DNA of 7,135 nucleotides, taken from contig CAMLNY010000052.1 in NCBI GenBank assembly GCA_946481405.1, positions 1-7,135 on the forward strand. The letters run 5' to 3'. Position 1 is the stretch's first letter; every line of letters begins with the position of its first letter. Positions 6,258 through 7,135 of the stretch are shown piece after piece. The DNA comes from an uncultured Brevundimonas sp. GTDB taxonomy: Bacteria > Pseudomonadota > Alphaproteobacteria > Caulobacterales > Caulobacteraceae. Both the position numbers and the translations under genes were made by a program. The notes beneath the pieces are model-generated. The model made no database searches. It saw only the letters and a program-made list of their open reading frames with translations, and was not told the DNA's origin.

Positions 6258-6269
6258 GTAACCGCTTTC
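6258..6269 (-). promoter_or_regulatory. Possible LacI-family operator upstream of the sugar transporter
   Basis: The minus strand reads GAAAGCGGTTAC, an imperfect palindrome around a central CpG of the kind bound by LacI-family sugar regulators. It lies 36-47 bases before the transporter start codon, where binding could block transcription. No regulator gene is in the window, and the site is short, so chance is a real alternative. Confidence 0.3.
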
Positions 6270-6327
6270 ACGCCATGGGTCGCGCGACTGATCCGCGCCG
6301 TCCAGTCCGAACTTGCCGTCCGAAACG

Positions 6328-6361
6328 AAAAGTGGCCGCGCAGGATGCGCCTGCGCGGCCA
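6328..6361 (-). terminator. Intrinsic terminator after the TonB-dependent receptor gene
   Basis: TGGCCGCGCAGG (6333-6344) and CCTGCGCGGCCA (6350-6361) form a perfect 12-bp, very GC-rich stem with the 5-base loop at 6345-6349. Read on the minus strand, the hairpin is followed by CTTTTCGTTTC, an interrupted U-tract. On the plus strand only GTTTC follows. It therefore ends minus-strand transcription, 64 bases after the receptor stop codon and about 105 bases before the transporter start. Confidence 0.8.
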
Positions 6362-6425
6362 GTTTCACGCCTCAGGAGCGCGTGGCCGTCCCCCGGGGAA
6401 GAGTAGGGACGGCCAAAGCGCGGGA

Positions 6426-7135
6426 TCAGTACCGGTAGTTCAGACCGATCAGGAACGTCCGGCCATAGCTCTGGTAATCGATGACCTGACGCTCATCGCC
6501 GTTCTGGAAGGTCTGGAACGGCTCATCGGTCAGGTTGTTGACCTGGAACAGCACCGAGGCGCCTTCCAGCGGGCCCGACTGGAACTCGTACCCGACCTGG
6601 GCGTCGACGACGTTCTCGGCGGCGACGCTCCGCAGGGTGCGGCCGTTGCCGAAGCCGGCGACCTCGCCCAGGAAGTCGGAGCGATAGCGGTTCGAGACCC
6701 GCGCCTGGAAGCCGTTGGCTTCATAGTAGACGGTCACGTTGGCGACGGTTTCCGACAGGCCCGGCAGCGGGGTGGCGGCGTTGCCGTCCGGCTTGATCTC
6801 CGACGAGGTCTGCGAGACCGAGGCCTGCATGCCGAAGCCCTCGAGGGCCGGCACGATCACGTCGAACGGCAGGGACAGGGCGAACTCGACGCCCGAGATG
6901 TAGCCGCCCTCGCCGTTGTCCGGCGCCGAGACGACGCCCTGATTGATGACCGGGGTGACGCCGCCGGTCGGATAGCCGGTGAAGTCGAAGATCTGGTTCC
7001 GCGTGAAGACGAAGCTCTCCAGATCCTTGTAGAAGCCGGCGATCGAGAAGTAGCCCTTGCGGTCGGCGAAGTACTTCTCGAACGACAGGTCGAGGACGTT
7101 GGCGATCGTCGGACGCAGCTCCGGATTGCCGCCCG
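6426..7135 (-). CDS. TonB-dependent receptor, C-terminal part of the beta-barrel
   Basis: The frame is open from the right edge to TGA 6426-6428 and encodes about 235 residues, so the start, the signal peptide, the plug domain and most of the barrel are outside. TonB-dependent receptors import large or scarce substrates across the outer membrane, powered by TonB-ExbB-ExbD. The visible part begins GGNPELRPTIANVLDLSFEKYF, the late-barrel NPxLxPE/RP-type motif followed by the typical LSxEKYF strand. It then shows alternating strands and polar turns (GYFSIAGFYKDLESFVF, GGYISGVEFALSLPF, NVTVYYEANGFQARVSNRYRS, DAQVGYEF), a VLFQVNNLTDEPF element and the end GLNYRY with an aromatic last residue for BAM-dependent assembly. 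Such endings are common in the large receptors of Caulobacterales and Xanthomonadales that take up carbohydrates. With the sugar transporter downstream, a carbohydrate is the likely substrate. A GTG at 6860 is internal and is not a start. Confidence 0.93.
   Translation of the reverse strand, partial: GGNPELRPTIANVLDLSFEKYFADRKGYFSIAGFYKDLESFVFTRNQIFDFTGYPTGGVTPVINQGVVSAPDNGEGGYISGVEFALSLPFDVIVPALEGFGMQASVSQTSSEIKPDGNAATPLPGLSETVANVTVYYEANGFQARVSNRYRSDFLGEVAGFGNGRTLRSVAAENVVDAQVGYEFQSGPLEGASVLFQVNNLTDEPFQTFQNGDERQVIDYQSYGRTFLIGLNYRY

Noticed and set aside
4831..6261. Open frame of 476 codons on the plus strand opposite the sugar transporter
   Set aside because: The product is low-complexity Arg/Gly/Gln/Asp-rich sequence with no domain. 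It overlaps the end of yjfM in another frame and mirrors a certain membrane transporter.
1..7135. CRISPR array, tRNA, rRNA, insertion sequence or phage element
   Set aside because: I found no regularly spaced repeats, no cloverleaf or rRNA-like sequence, and no transposase or integrase reading frame. All large frames are explained by chromosomal genes.

Overview
The window is high-GC DNA with almost no spacing between genes. The overall look suggests an alphaproteobacterium, most likely of the Caulobacterales (Brevundimonas-like): a polyprenyl-phosphate sugar transferase, a TonB-dependent receptor next to a FucP-type sugar transporter, and a candidate Caulobacter-style housekeeping promoter. 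The assignment rests on protein style and composition only.

Layout. Bases 1-489 (+) hold the C-terminal end of a bacterial sugar transferase. Bases 494-4925 hold a complete relative of the Escherichia coli yjfI-yjfJ-yjfK-yjfL-yjfM-yjfC cluster, rearranged into two divergent arms. The leftward arm (minus strand) is yjfI (DUF2170, here with an extra N-terminal module), yjfJ (PspA/IM30) and yjfC (glutathionylspermidine-synthase-like ATP-grasp). The rightward arm (plus strand) is yjfK (DUF2491), yjfL (DUF350 membrane protein) and yjfM (DUF1190 lipoprotein). The arms share an 86-bp intergenic region with an imperfect palindrome and a possible sigma-70-type promoter. From 4939 to the right edge, on the minus strand, lie a FucP/GluP-family sugar:proton symporter and, upstream of it, the C-terminal end of a TonB-dependent receptor. 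A strong intrinsic terminator separates these two genes. No stretch without a gene exceeds about 200 bp.

How the genes may work together. The yjf cluster looks like an envelope system: a PspA-type membrane-binding coiled-coil protein, a four-helix membrane protein, a cysteine-containing outer-membrane lipoprotein ending in Gly-Gly, two cytosolic proteins of unknown function, and an amide-bond-forming ATP-grasp enzyme. The biochemical role of the system is not established. The most striking local feature is that the ATP-grasp gene is cut by one in-frame amber codon (1106-1108, minus strand) at residue 183 of 386, while both halves keep the family's active-site residues. It is either a very recent pseudogene, a read-through gene or a base-call error. 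The receptor and transporter look like an outer- plus inner-membrane sugar uptake pair, with a possible LacI-type operator in front of the transporter.
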